This document shows positions 27,143 to 34,851 of a stretch of DNA of 64,000 nucleotides, piece by piece. The first letter of the stretch is position 1. Every line of letters starts with the position of its first letter. A program made the translations under genes and the position numbers. The notes beneath the pieces were generated by a model, which saw nothing but the letters and a program-made list of their open reading frames with translations, made no database searches and was not told where the DNA came from. The stretch is from Fluviirhizobium alvei (GTDB taxonomy: Bacteria > Pseudomonadota > Alphaproteobacteria > Rhizobiales > Rhizobiaceae), in contig NZ_JAUOZU010000008.1 in NCBI RefSeq assembly GCF_030551875.1, positions 186,001 to 250,000 on the forward strand, in the 5' to 3' direction.

Positions 27143-28378
27143 CTATGCGCCAGGATGATCGATCGGTGCGGTGTCGCCGCTCGCATGTCTGGTCGATGCC
27201 ACGATCCTGAGATGCCAGGCGTAGCTCAGGACTGCAATCAGGCCCATGCCGGGGATCACATACTGAAAGGCAAGGCTTGGAACGCCGATGATAGCGGAGA
27301 TCAACCCGGTCACCAGGCCCGACCCCATCTGGGCAAAGCCCATCGCCGCTGATGCCGAGCCGGCGATATGCGGAAAGGGCACGAGTGCCGCTGTCGTCAG
27401 ATGCGGTAGCACGAAGGATATGCCGAAGGCGAAGACACCGACCGGGATCATGATCGACAGGTAGGAGAATGGCAGCAGCGCCACCGAAAGAAAGGTCATG
27501 ACGGCTGCAAGCGCGATGAAGCCGAGCCCGGGAAGGACGAGGGCTTCGGCGGTATGACTTTTGAGGAGTTGCCGGAAGACCAGCGAACCGCCGAGATAGG
27601 AGCCGGTCTGTGCCAGCATTCCGAGGCCATATTCGGCAGGGCTCAGACCCACCGTGTGGATCAGGATGAAGGGCAGAATGGTCGCAAGCGCGTAAAGCGC
27701 TCCGACCGAACAGGCGATTGTCAGCGCGGCTGATGCGAAATGACCATTGGTGACGATATCGCGATAGGCCGATAGCAACGGTTTCAGATGCATGCGGTCC
27801 GGATCGGGTGTCGTCGTCTCCGGCATGAAGGCAAGCACGATGCCCAGTGCGGCTGCGCCGAACCCGATCATCATCAGGAAAATCGATTGCCAGCCGAAGG
27901 CCGCCAGCGACAGGCCGCCGATTGTCGGCGCAATGGCTGGCCCGATGGCCAGCATGATGCCGATCATGTTCATGATGCTGGCGCTTTGCGGGCCGGTATA
28001 CTGATCGCGGACGATGGCGCGCGAAACGGTCAGGCCCACCGAGGAGCCAATCCCCTGGATCAGGCGACCCGCCATCAGAATCCAGACATTCGGGGCGAGG
28101 GCCGACAGGAGCGAGCCGGCGAGAAAGATCGACAGGAAAATCATCGACGCTCGACGTCGACCGAGCGCATCAGAAAGCGGTCCCGAGATCAGTTGCGCGA
28201 AGGCAAAGCCGCCGAAATAGAGCGACAGCGTGATCTTGATCAGTGGTTCTGTGGTGGCGAACACATGTGCGAGCTCCGGCATGGCCGGCGTGTAGAGCGC
28301 CATCGACACCGGGCCAAGCGCAACCAGCAGCGCGCCGATCATGCTGGTGCGGCGCTCGGACATGACCGGCTTTGTCAT
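27143..28378 (-). CDS. Bcr/CflA-type multidrug efflux MFS transporter
   Basis: A 411-residue, 12-helix MFS drug:H+ antiporter. Motifs are LYTPAMPELAHVF in TM1, the loop 2-3 motif GPLSDALGRRRASM, and motif C in the TM5 region GPAIAPTIGGLSLAAFGW. These fit the Bcr/CflA subfamily, which exports bicyclomycin, sulfonamides and similar compounds. The ATG overlaps the MarR stop (ATGA), so it is the second gene of a marR-efflux operon, probably derepressed when MarR binds ligand. Confidence 0.93.
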   Translation of the reverse strand: MTKPVMSERRTSMIGALLVALGPVSMALYTPAMPELAHVFATTEPLIKITLSLYFGGFAFAQLISGPLSDALGRRRASMIFLSIFLAGSLLSALAPNVWILMAGRLIQGIGSSVGLTVSRAIVRDQYTGPQSASIMNMIGIMLAIGPAIAPTIGGLSLAAFGWQSIFLMMIGFGAAALGIVLAFMPETTTPDPDRMHLKPLLSAYRDIVTNGHFASAALTIACSVGALYALATILPFILIHTVGLSPAEYGLGMLAQTGSYLGGSLVFRQLLKSHTAEALVLPGLGFIALAAVMTFLSVALLPFSYLSIMIPVGVFAFGISFVLPHLTTAALVPFPHIAGSASAAMGFAQMGSGLVTGLISAIIGVPSLAFQYVIPGMGLIAVLSYAWHLRIVASTRHASGDTAPIDHPGA

Positions 28379-28860
28379 GCCTTGGCAGCCTGCGGTGCGG
28401 CAACGGTTGCTTCATTGCCCACCATGGCGGAAATCGAAGCGCGCATGGTTTTCATGATCGATAGCAGCATCACGCGTTCGTCTGCGGAAAGTCCGGCCTG
28501 GATTTCCTCGAGCACGGCGCCGGTTTGCTGGCGAATGAGCACGATCATGTCGTCGGCCTTGGCTGTCGTGAGGATCAGCTTGGCGCGGCGGTCACCCGGA
28601 TCGGCGACCCGTTCAGCAAGCCCCACGCGCTCCAGGCGATCAACATAGGTACAGAAGGTCATGGGCTCGATGCCCATATGCTCTGCGATCACGTTCTGTC
28701 TCGAACCTTCGTGAGCGGCAATCTGCAGCAGGGCGCGCGCTTCTCCCGCAGTCAGGCCAAGCCCGGCTTCGGCAATCCGCCGTTCCATCGCCAGACGCAT
28801 CATCCGGGCCATATCGGCAATCAAAAATCCGAGCGAGTCCGGATCGACCTTGAGAGACAT
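28375..28860 (-). CDS. MarR family transcriptional regulator
   Basis: A 161-residue winged-helix repressor. The HTH/wing stretch is EHMGIEPMTFCTYVDRLERVGLAERVADPGDRRAKLI, with the DxRxK-type wing tip. The start is MSLKVDPDS at 28860, with AAGGA upstream; the longer frame to 28962 would run through the operator. It probably represses itself and the efflux pump by binding the palindrome at 28891-28909. The N- and C-terminal helices form the usual dimer interface. Confidence 0.93.
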   Translation of the reverse strand: MSLKVDPDSLGFLIADMARMMRLAMERRIAEAGLGLTAGEARALLQIAAHEGSRQNVIAEHMGIEPMTFCTYVDRLERVGLAERVADPGDRRAKLILTTAKADDMIVLIRQQTGAVLEEIQAGLSADERVMLLSIMKTMRASISAMVGNEATVAAPQAAKA

Positions 28861-28890
28861 GTGCTTCATCCTTTCAGTAAGTGCCGTATA

Positions 28891-28909
28891 TAATAAGCCT
28901 GACTTATTA
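28891..28909. promoter_or_regulatory. Palindromic operator, probable MarR site
   Basis: TAATAAG (28891-28897) and CTTATTA (28903-28909) form a perfect inverted repeat with a 5-base spacer (CCTGA). This is the size and AT-rich make-up of MarR-family operators. It lies 30 bases upstream of the marR ATG and about 108 bases upstream of the divergent peptidase gene, so it could affect both. Confidence 0.75.
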
Positions 28910-29016
28910 ATCAACCGTGGCGATCGGAATTCCGGTCGAGCCCCTTTCATCCATGGACGCATACCCTATATTGCCAAATGAACTCTTTGCTTCGCTTTCG
29001 CCTGACAGGAACCGAA

Positions 29017-31080
29017 ATGACATTGCCCGCCGACCTCAATTCCGCGATCTTCAACTGGAACGGGCCCCACGGTCTGCCGCGTTTCGATACCGTTGCCGAC
29101 AGCGATTTTGCCCCGGCCTTCGACTGGGCTCTGGCGGAACACGAGCGCGAGATTGACGCGATCGCCAACAATCCCGAGGCGCCGACTTTCGCCAACACGA
29201 TCATCGCGCTCGAAATTGCCGGCGATGATCTTTCGCGGGTCTCTGCCCTGTTCTGGAACCGCGCCGGCGCCCACACCAACGAGGATATCCAGAAACTCGA
29301 GCGTGAAATCTCGCCGAAAATGTCACGGCATTATTCGAAGATCGGCCAGAACGAAGTGCTCTTCCGGCGGATCGATACGCTGTGGGACGAGAAGGACAAG
29401 CTGGGCCTGACGCTTGAGGAAAAGCGTGTGCTTGAGCGCCACTGGAAAGGGTTTGTCCGCTCCGGCGCCAAGTTGCCGAAGGAGCAGCAGCAGCGGTTGG
29501 CCGGCATCAACGAGGCACTGGCCGGGCTCGGTGCCAATTTCGGACAGAATGTGCTTGCCGACGAAAAAGGCTGGGTTCTCTATCTCTCAGAACCCGAGGA
29601 ACTGGCTGGCCTGCCGGATTTTCTGCTCGATGCGATGGCGGGCGCAGCAACCGCGCGCGGGGAGGATGGCAAATATGCCATTACGCTTTCGCGTTCGATC
29701 ATTGAACCGTTCCTGACCTTTTCCGATCGTCGGGATCTGCGCGAAACCGCCTTTTCGGCCTGGATCGCCCGCGGTGAGAATGGCGGCGCGACCGACAATC
29801 GCGAAATCATTCGCGAGACGCTGTCGCTCAGAAATGAAAAGGCGCTGCTGCTCGGTTATGAAAACTACGCGGCCTACAAGCTCGACGATACGATGGCAAA
29901 GACGCCGGCCAATGTGAACGCGCTTCTGATGCAGGTCTGGGAAAAGGCCCGCCGGCAGGCGCTCGAGGAAGAGGGCGAACTGGCGCGCCTGATCGCTGCC
30001 GAAGGTAAGAACCATCCGGTCATGCCCTGGGACTGGCGCCATTATGCCGAGAAGCTGCGGGCCGTGCGGTTCAACTTCTCGGAAGGCGAGCTCAAGCCCT
30101 ACCTGCAGCTTGAGAAAATCATCGAGGCCTGCTTCGCCGTCGCCGGCAAGCTGTTTGGCATTACCGCCACGCGCCGCACCGACGTGACCGGCTATCATCC
30201 CGATGTGCGCGTCTTTGAGATCCGCGATGGCGCCGGTGCGCTGGTTGCCCTGTTCCTGGGCGATTATTTCGCGCGGCCTTCCAAGCGTTCGGGTGCCTGG
30301 ATGAGTTCGTTCCAGAGCCAGCACAAGCTGCCGCTCAAGAATGGTACGGTTGGTGAAATCCCGATCATCTACAATGTCTGCAATTTCGCCAAACCGGCGG
30401 ATGGCAAGCCGGCGCTGCTATCGCTCGATGATGCGCGTACCTTGTTCCACGAATTCGGCCATGCGCTTCACGGCATGTTGTCGAACGTCACCTATCCGTC
30501 TGTTTCGGGTACCGGTGTCTCGCGCGACTTCGTCGAACTCCCGTCGCAGCTTTACGAACATTGGCTGACGGTTCCCGAAATTCTCAAGCAATATGCCGTC
30601 CATTACGAGACCGGCGCGCCGATGCCGCAGGATCTGCTCGACAAGGTGCTGGCGGCGCGCAGCTTCAATACCGGTTTTGCGACGGTCGAATTCACCTCGT
30701 CGGCGCTGGTCGACATGGCTTTCCATACACGAACGCCAGACGGCGATCCGCTGGTGCTCGAAAAGGAAGTTCTGGCCGAGATCGGTATGCCTGCGTCCAT
30801 CGTCATGCGCCATCGTACCCCGCATTTCAGCCATGTCTTCGCGGGCGACGGCTATTCCGCAGGCTACTATTCCTACATGTGGTCGGAAGTGCTCGATGCC
30901 GATGCGTTCGAGGCCTTCGAGGAGACCGGCAATGCGTTCGATCCCTCCATGGCCGGAAAACTGAAGCAGTTCGTCTATTCTTCGGGCGGTTCGGTCGATC
31001 CGGAAGAGGCCTACAAGGCCTTCCGCGGCAAACTGCCGAGCCCGGATGCGATGCTGCGCAAGAAGGGGTTGGCTGCCTGA
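29017..31080 (+). CDS. M3 family metallopeptidase (oligopeptidase A / dipeptidyl carboxypeptidase type)
   Basis: A 687-residue zinc peptidase. The catalytic motif HEFGHALH lies about two thirds along (SLDDARTLFHEFGHALHGML), with the downstream Glu ligand in the SRDFVELPSQLYEHW region. It has no signal peptide, so it is cytoplasmic and degrades oligopeptides. Length and the C-terminal GYSAGYYSYMWSEVLDADAFEAF block match Dcp/OpdA. The start at 29017 (MTLPADL) has AGGA about 8 bases upstream; ATG 28978 would add 13 residues. Confidence 0.94.
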   Translation: MTLPADLNSAIFNWNGPHGLPRFDTVADSDFAPAFDWALAEHEREIDAIANNPEAPTFANTIIALEIAGDDLSRVSALFWNRAGAHTNEDIQKLEREISPKMSRHYSKIGQNEVLFRRIDTLWDEKDKLGLTLEEKRVLERHWKGFVRSGAKLPKEQQQRLAGINEALAGLGANFGQNVLADEKGWVLYLSEPEELAGLPDFLLDAMAGAATARGEDGKYAITLSRSIIEPFLTFSDRRDLRETAFSAWIARGENGGATDNREIIRETLSLRNEKALLLGYENYAAYKLDDTMAKTPANVNALLMQVWEKARRQALEEEGELARLIAAEGKNHPVMPWDWRHYAEKLRAVRFNFSEGELKPYLQLEKIIEACFAVAGKLFGITATRRTDVTGYHPDVRVFEIRDGAGALVALFLGDYFARPSKRSGAWMSSFQSQHKLPLKNGTVGEIPIIYNVCNFAKPADGKPALLSLDDARTLFHEFGHALHGMLSNVTYPSVSGTGVSRDFVELPSQLYEHWLTVPEILKQYAVHYETGAPMPQDLLDKVLAARSFNTGFATVEFTSSALVDMAFHTRTPDGDPLVLEKEVLAEIGMPASIVMRHRTPHFSHVFAGDGYSAGYYSYMWSEVLDADAFEAFEETGNAFDPSMAGKLKQFVYSSGGSVDPEEAYKAFRGKLPSPDAMLRKKGLAA

Positions 31081-31186
31081 CGGCATCATCATCAAACCGT
31101 CATTGGCACGCAATCAGCCTGACATGAATCCCTGAAAATTTCCGGCGGCGGCGAACCGATCGCCACCGGATAAACAGGAGAGATTC

Positions 31187-32761
31187 ATGACCTATCGATT
31201 GCCAACCATCAGCCGCCGTGGCCTGCTGGCCGGCACTGCCGGCCTCGCTGCCAGCACTGTCTTGCCGATGCCCTTCTATGCCCGCGCGGCCAATCGTCCG
31301 GCCTTCACGCATGGCGTGCAATCCGGCGACGTCGATTCCACGTCCGGGATGATCTGGACGCGGGTTGATCGCCCTTCGCGCATCCAGGTCGAATATTCGA
31401 CCGTCGAAAGCTTCAAGAATGCCGTCAAGCTGCCGCCGATGACCGCGCTTCCCGAAAGCGATCTCGCCGCCAAGATGCTGCTCGAGAACCTGCCGTCCGA
31501 CCAGGAAATCTTCTACCGTTTCGTGGCCGCCGATCTTGCCGATATCAATGTCACGTCCGAGCCGGTCGTCGGTCGGTTTCGTACGGCGCCGACTTCCAAG
31601 CGCAATATCCGCTTCGCCTGGTCGGGTGACACGGCCGGTCAGGGCTGGGGCATCGATGAGGTCGGCATGAAGACCTATGCCACGATGGCCAAGCACCAGC
31701 CGGATTTCTTCATCCATTCGGGCGACACAATCTATGCCGATGGTCCGCTGGTCGAACAGGTCGATTTCAAGGACGGCAGCAAATGGGTCAACAAGGTCCT
31801 GGTGCCGGAAAAAATGAAGGTTGCCGAGACGCTTGCCGAATATCGCGGCCAGTGGAAATACAACATGATGGACGAGCATGTCCGCGCGCTCAATGCCGTC
31901 TGTCCGACCTTCTTCCAGTGGGATGACCATGAAGTGGTCAACAACTGGTCCGACTCCAAGGATCTCTCCAAGGATGACCGTTACACCGAAAAGTCGGTGC
32001 ATATGCTATCGGCCCGTGCCGCCCGCGCCTTCCATGAAATGACGCCGATCCGCTATACGCCTGCCGAGCCGGGCCGCGTCTACCGCAAGATCGCCTATGG
32101 TCCTCTGGTGGATGTGTTCTTCGTCGACCTGCGTTCCTATCGTGGTCCGAACGATGACAACAAGCAGCCGGAACTGAGCGAAAAGAGCCGCATCTTCGGC
32201 CTCGAACAGGTCAACTGGCTGAAGCGCGAACTCGCCAACTCCCGCGCCACCTGGAAGATCATTGCCTGCGACATGCCGATCGGCCTGATCGTCTGGGACA
32301 ACTACAAGGAAATGAAGGGCTCGGAAGCCGTTGCCAATGGCGACAACGGTCCGGCCAGCGGTCGCGAACTCGAAGTCACGGACCTTCTGCGCTACATCAA
32401 GAATGCCGGCATCACCAACACCGTCTGGCTGACCGCCGACGTGCACTACACTGCCGCGCATTATTACGATCCGTCCAAGGCGCAGTTCCAGGATTTCGCA
32501 CCGTTCTGGGAGTTCGTTTCCGGTCCGCTGCATGCCGGCACCTTCGGCCCGAACGATCTCGATATGACCTTCGGCCCGGAAGTGAAGTTTGTGGCGGCTC
32601 CCTCCAAGGAGCAGGGTCAGAACCTGCCACCGTCGGCCGGTCTGCAGTTCTTCGGTCTTGTCGATATCGACGGTTCGACCGAGCAGCTGACGGTCCGTCT
32701 CATGAACCGTGACGATCAGGAACTCTGGAAGGTCACGCTCGACCCGACCCGCCAGGCCTGA
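31187..32761 (+). CDS. phoD: Alkaline phosphatase D (PhoD-like), Tat-exported
   Basis: A 524-residue PhoD-family phosphatase/phosphodiesterase. It has a Tat signal (twin Arg 10-11 in SRRGLLAGTAGLA) and cleavage near ARAAN. Metal-site motifs are HSGDTIYADGP, FFQWDDHEVVNNW and LTADVHYTAAHYYD. It acts in the periplasm on phosphate esters or phosphodiesters using Fe3+/Ca2+. A strong ribosome site (AGGAGAG) is present. No clear Pho box was found by eye in the 106-base upstream gap. A terminator follows the stop. Confidence 0.94.
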   Translation: MTYRLPTISRRGLLAGTAGLAASTVLPMPFYARAANRPAFTHGVQSGDVDSTSGMIWTRVDRPSRIQVEYSTVESFKNAVKLPPMTALPESDLAAKMLLENLPSDQEIFYRFVAADLADINVTSEPVVGRFRTAPTSKRNIRFAWSGDTAGQGWGIDEVGMKTYATMAKHQPDFFIHSGDTIYADGPLVEQVDFKDGSKWVNKVLVPEKMKVAETLAEYRGQWKYNMMDEHVRALNAVCPTFFQWDDHEVVNNWSDSKDLSKDDRYTEKSVHMLSARAARAFHEMTPIRYTPAEPGRVYRKIAYGPLVDVFFVDLRSYRGPNDDNKQPELSEKSRIFGLEQVNWLKRELANSRATWKIIACDMPIGLIVWDNYKEMKGSEAVANGDNGPASGRELEVTDLLRYIKNAGITNTVWLTADVHYTAAHYYDPSKAQFQDFAPFWEFVSGPLHAGTFGPNDLDMTFGPEVKFVAAPSKEQGQNLPPSAGLQFFGLVDIDGSTEQLTVRLMNRDDQELWKVTLDPTRQA

Positions 32762-32784
32762 TTTTTCGACACCCAACCTTCGGT

Positions 32785-32810
32785 AAAGGCGCGCCCCGGC
32801 GCGCCTTTAT
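32785..32810 (+). terminator. Rho-independent terminator of phoD
   Basis: AAAGGCGCGC (32785-32794) pairs with GCGCGCCTTT (32799-32808) across a 4-base loop, then TAT. It separates phoD from the following lipid-like locus. Confidence 0.85.
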
Positions 32811-32893
32811 ATTGTCTCCTCTGACAGCCCTGTGAATAGGCGATCCCGGCTGCACGTTCCCGCAAGGAAATGCTACAGAAAACCAGCTCCGCT

Positions 32894-33409
32894 ATGTCAG
32901 CAGGAGGGGAGACCGATCGCTTGACCGAAAAAACCGAAATCAGCTGGATCCGCATTGTGATCTTGACCCTGTTCGCGGCCCTTGCTGCGGGCGCCATCGT
33001 CATTGGCGGAATGTTCTATTTTATGGGCATCGATCAATGGATCGACGGCTCCTATTCCTTTTCGGGTTTGGCGATGATTGTCTGGACCGTTGGCCTGGTC
33101 GGCGCCGGCGCCATGATATCGGGCATGATTGTGATCGGCGTCGTCCTGCGCTTTCTCCGTTGGGAGCGCGCGCCCCTGCTGAGCCTGGTGCTGGCTATTA
33201 TCTCGACCCTTTTCATCCTGGCAACATACGAGGTTTATACCAGCCTTGACGGTGCCTTGGCGCCGATCGAAATCTTCGTCGTGCAGGTGCTGGCCTTTAT
33301 TTGTCTCTTCGTCATGCCGCTGCCGCCCTTCCTGCATTGGCTGAGAGCTGGCCGCCGCCCGGCGCTCAAAATCGCCGCAGAAACGAAGGCACCGGAGGCC
33401 GGATCTTGA
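32894..33409 (+). CDS. Four-helix membrane protein with C-terminal PPFLHW motif, paralogue 1
   Basis: About 171 residues with four predicted membrane segments (about 19-40, 56-83, 95-116 and 128-150). The motif LRFLRWERAPLLSLVLAI comes before helix 3, and PLPPFLHWLRAGRR comes after helix 4. It is clearly related to the product of 34361-34834: both share the YSFSG/FSYSG loop, the LRFxxW-xAPxxSLVLxI block and PPFLHW. No known function is recognised. The start is uncertain: ATG 32894, or TTG 32921 behind a strong AGGAGGGG. It lies upstream of an Lgt-like gene and probably shares its operon. Confidence 0.75.
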   Translation: MSAGGETDRLTEKTEISWIRIVILTLFAALAAGAIVIGGMFYFMGIDQWIDGSYSFSGLAMIVWTVGLVGAGAMISGMIVIGVVLRFLRWERAPLLSLVLAIISTLFILATYEVYTSLDGALAPIEIFVVQVLAFICLFVMPLPPFLHWLRAGRRPALKIAAETKAPEAGS

Positions 33410-33464
33410 CCAAGCCTGAAACGAGGGTGCTGCTGTTTTCGTCCAAGTCGAAAGGCCGGTCGGA

Positions 33465-34181
33465 ATGCTGCTGCATCTGATCTTCGACGTCCTGGCCTGG
33501 CTGACGTCGCTGGCGACGATCCTCATCCTCCGCCGTACCTGGTTTCCTGTCAGCCCGGTGTCCGAAAAGCTGCGGTTCGGATATCTCGGCGCAGTACTGT
33601 TTGGGGCCGCGACAGGAGCCTGGCTGTTCGGCACGCTCAATCTCTGGGTCTCGGGGATCCATGAATTCGGCCGCTCGATCGAGGGCGCCCTGGCGGGTGC
33701 CATCCTGTCGATCGAGCTCTACAAGCGCAGCTACGGCATCAGCGCCCGAACCGGCGCTATCTACGCGCTGCCGGTCGCGCTCGGTATTGCGGTCGGTCGC
33801 ATCGGCTGCCTGCTCTCGGGGCTCGAGGACAATACCTACGGCATTCCGACCGGTGCCAATTGGGGCTGGGACTTTGGTGACGGAATAAATCGCCATCCTG
33901 TCGCGTTATATGAGAGTGTGGCGATGTTTGCCTTTGCCCTGATCTACGCCCACCGGATCAGACAGGGATCGGACTATTGGCGCCAGAACGGTTTCTATCT
34001 TCTTGTATGCTTCTACGGTTTTGAGCGCTTTCTGCTCGAATTCCTGAAGCCCTATGGGGCGCTGATGGCAGGTCTCGGCGTCTTCCAGTATCTATCGATC
34101 CTGTTATTGGCCTATGGCGTGGCCATGATTGCGAGCAACCCGTGGAAGCAAAGCCGGTCGGCCGAAAGCATTGGGCGCTGA
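33465..34181 (+). CDS. Lgt-like (prolipoprotein diacylglyceryl transferase family) membrane protein with altered catalytic site
   Basis: A 238-residue polytopic protein of the Lgt fold. It keeps GRIGCLLSGLE (Arg112, matching the essential Arg143 of E. coli Lgt), RHPVALYE (144-150), and ERFLLEFLKP (Arg188, matching Arg239). The Lgt motif with catalytic His103 (S-F/I-H-G-G) reads GRSIEGALAG here, with Glu73 in its place. Lgt moves diacylglycerol from phosphatidylglycerol to a lipoprotein Cys. This protein probably still handles a phospholipid but is unlikely to be the housekeeping Lgt. It sits between two paralogous membrane proteins and before a radical SAM gene. Confidence 0.82.
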   Translation: MLLHLIFDVLAWLTSLATILILRRTWFPVSPVSEKLRFGYLGAVLFGAATGAWLFGTLNLWVSGIHEFGRSIEGALAGAILSIELYKRSYGISARTGAIYALPVALGIAVGRIGCLLSGLEDNTYGIPTGANWGWDFGDGINRHPVALYESVAMFAFALIYAHRIRQGSDYWRQNGFYLLVCFYGFERFLLEFLKPYGALMAGLGVFQYLSILLLAYGVAMIASNPWKQSRSAESIGR

Positions 34182-34360
34182 GTGGTAGCGCAAGCCTGTC
34201 GCTTCTGAACATGGAACAGTTGATGCTTCGCGTGCCGAGAACAGATGTTGTCGGAGAACCGGTTTGGTGATCGGTTCAACATTCCGCCTTGCCAAAGCGG
34301 ACGGCATTGGCTTTGCTGTGACATATAGGGTCCGTAAAGCGGTTCTTGTGGGAGGTTCCA

Positions 34361-34834
34361 ATGTACGATAACAATGCCGGCAACCAGCAGCAGCCCAATC
34401 AGGCCATGGTTGCCTTGCGCATTCTTTTGGCTCTCATCTTCCTGTTGCCCGGTCTCTGTGGCGGTTTCTTCTACCTGGCTTCGCTCGCGGACTGGGTCAG
34501 TCGTGGTTTCAGCTATTCTGGACATGAAAACTATTCCGGCGCGTTCCTGATCGTCGCGGTTCCCTCGATCTGGCTTTCCATCCTCCTCCTCGGCATTCTT
34601 CTGCGATTTGCCGCATGGAAAGCGGCGCCACAGGCAAGCCTTGTCCTTTCCATCATCGCGGTTTCCGTTACCGCGGTCGCCGGCCTTGCGTTGCTCCCGG
34701 AACTGGGAATCGGCAATGTCGGCGATGTTCTGATGTTCCTGTTATTCAGCCTTGCGGGTCTCGGCCTCGCGGCCGTGCCACCTTTCCTGCATTGGCAGGC
34801 GAACCGCTCTTCGCACCAACCGCCTGAACTTTGA
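34361..34834 (+). CDS. Four-helix membrane protein with C-terminal PPFLHW motif, paralogue 2
   Basis: A 157-residue protein with an Asn/Gln-rich N-terminus (MYDNNAGNQQQPNQ) and four membrane segments. The motifs LRFAAWKAAPQASLVLSI and VPPFLHWQAN are shared with the product of 32894-33409, so the two arose by duplication. The ATG is preceded by GGGAGG. Its stop overlaps the region just before the radical SAM gene, with coupling likely. The function is unknown; context suggests a partner of the Lgt-like and radical SAM proteins. Confidence 0.8.
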   Translation: MYDNNAGNQQQPNQAMVALRILLALIFLLPGLCGGFFYLASLADWVSRGFSYSGHENYSGAFLIVAVPSIWLSILLLGILLRFAAWKAAPQASLVLSIIAVSVTAVAGLALLPELGIGNVGDVLMFLLFSLAGLGLAAVPPFLHWQANRSSHQPPEL

Positions 34835-34851
34835 TCCGGACGATAGAATCC

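Noticed and set aside
33465-34181. Calling this gene lgt
   Set aside because: The catalytic His position is Glu and the context is not that of lgt; only Lgt-like is supported.
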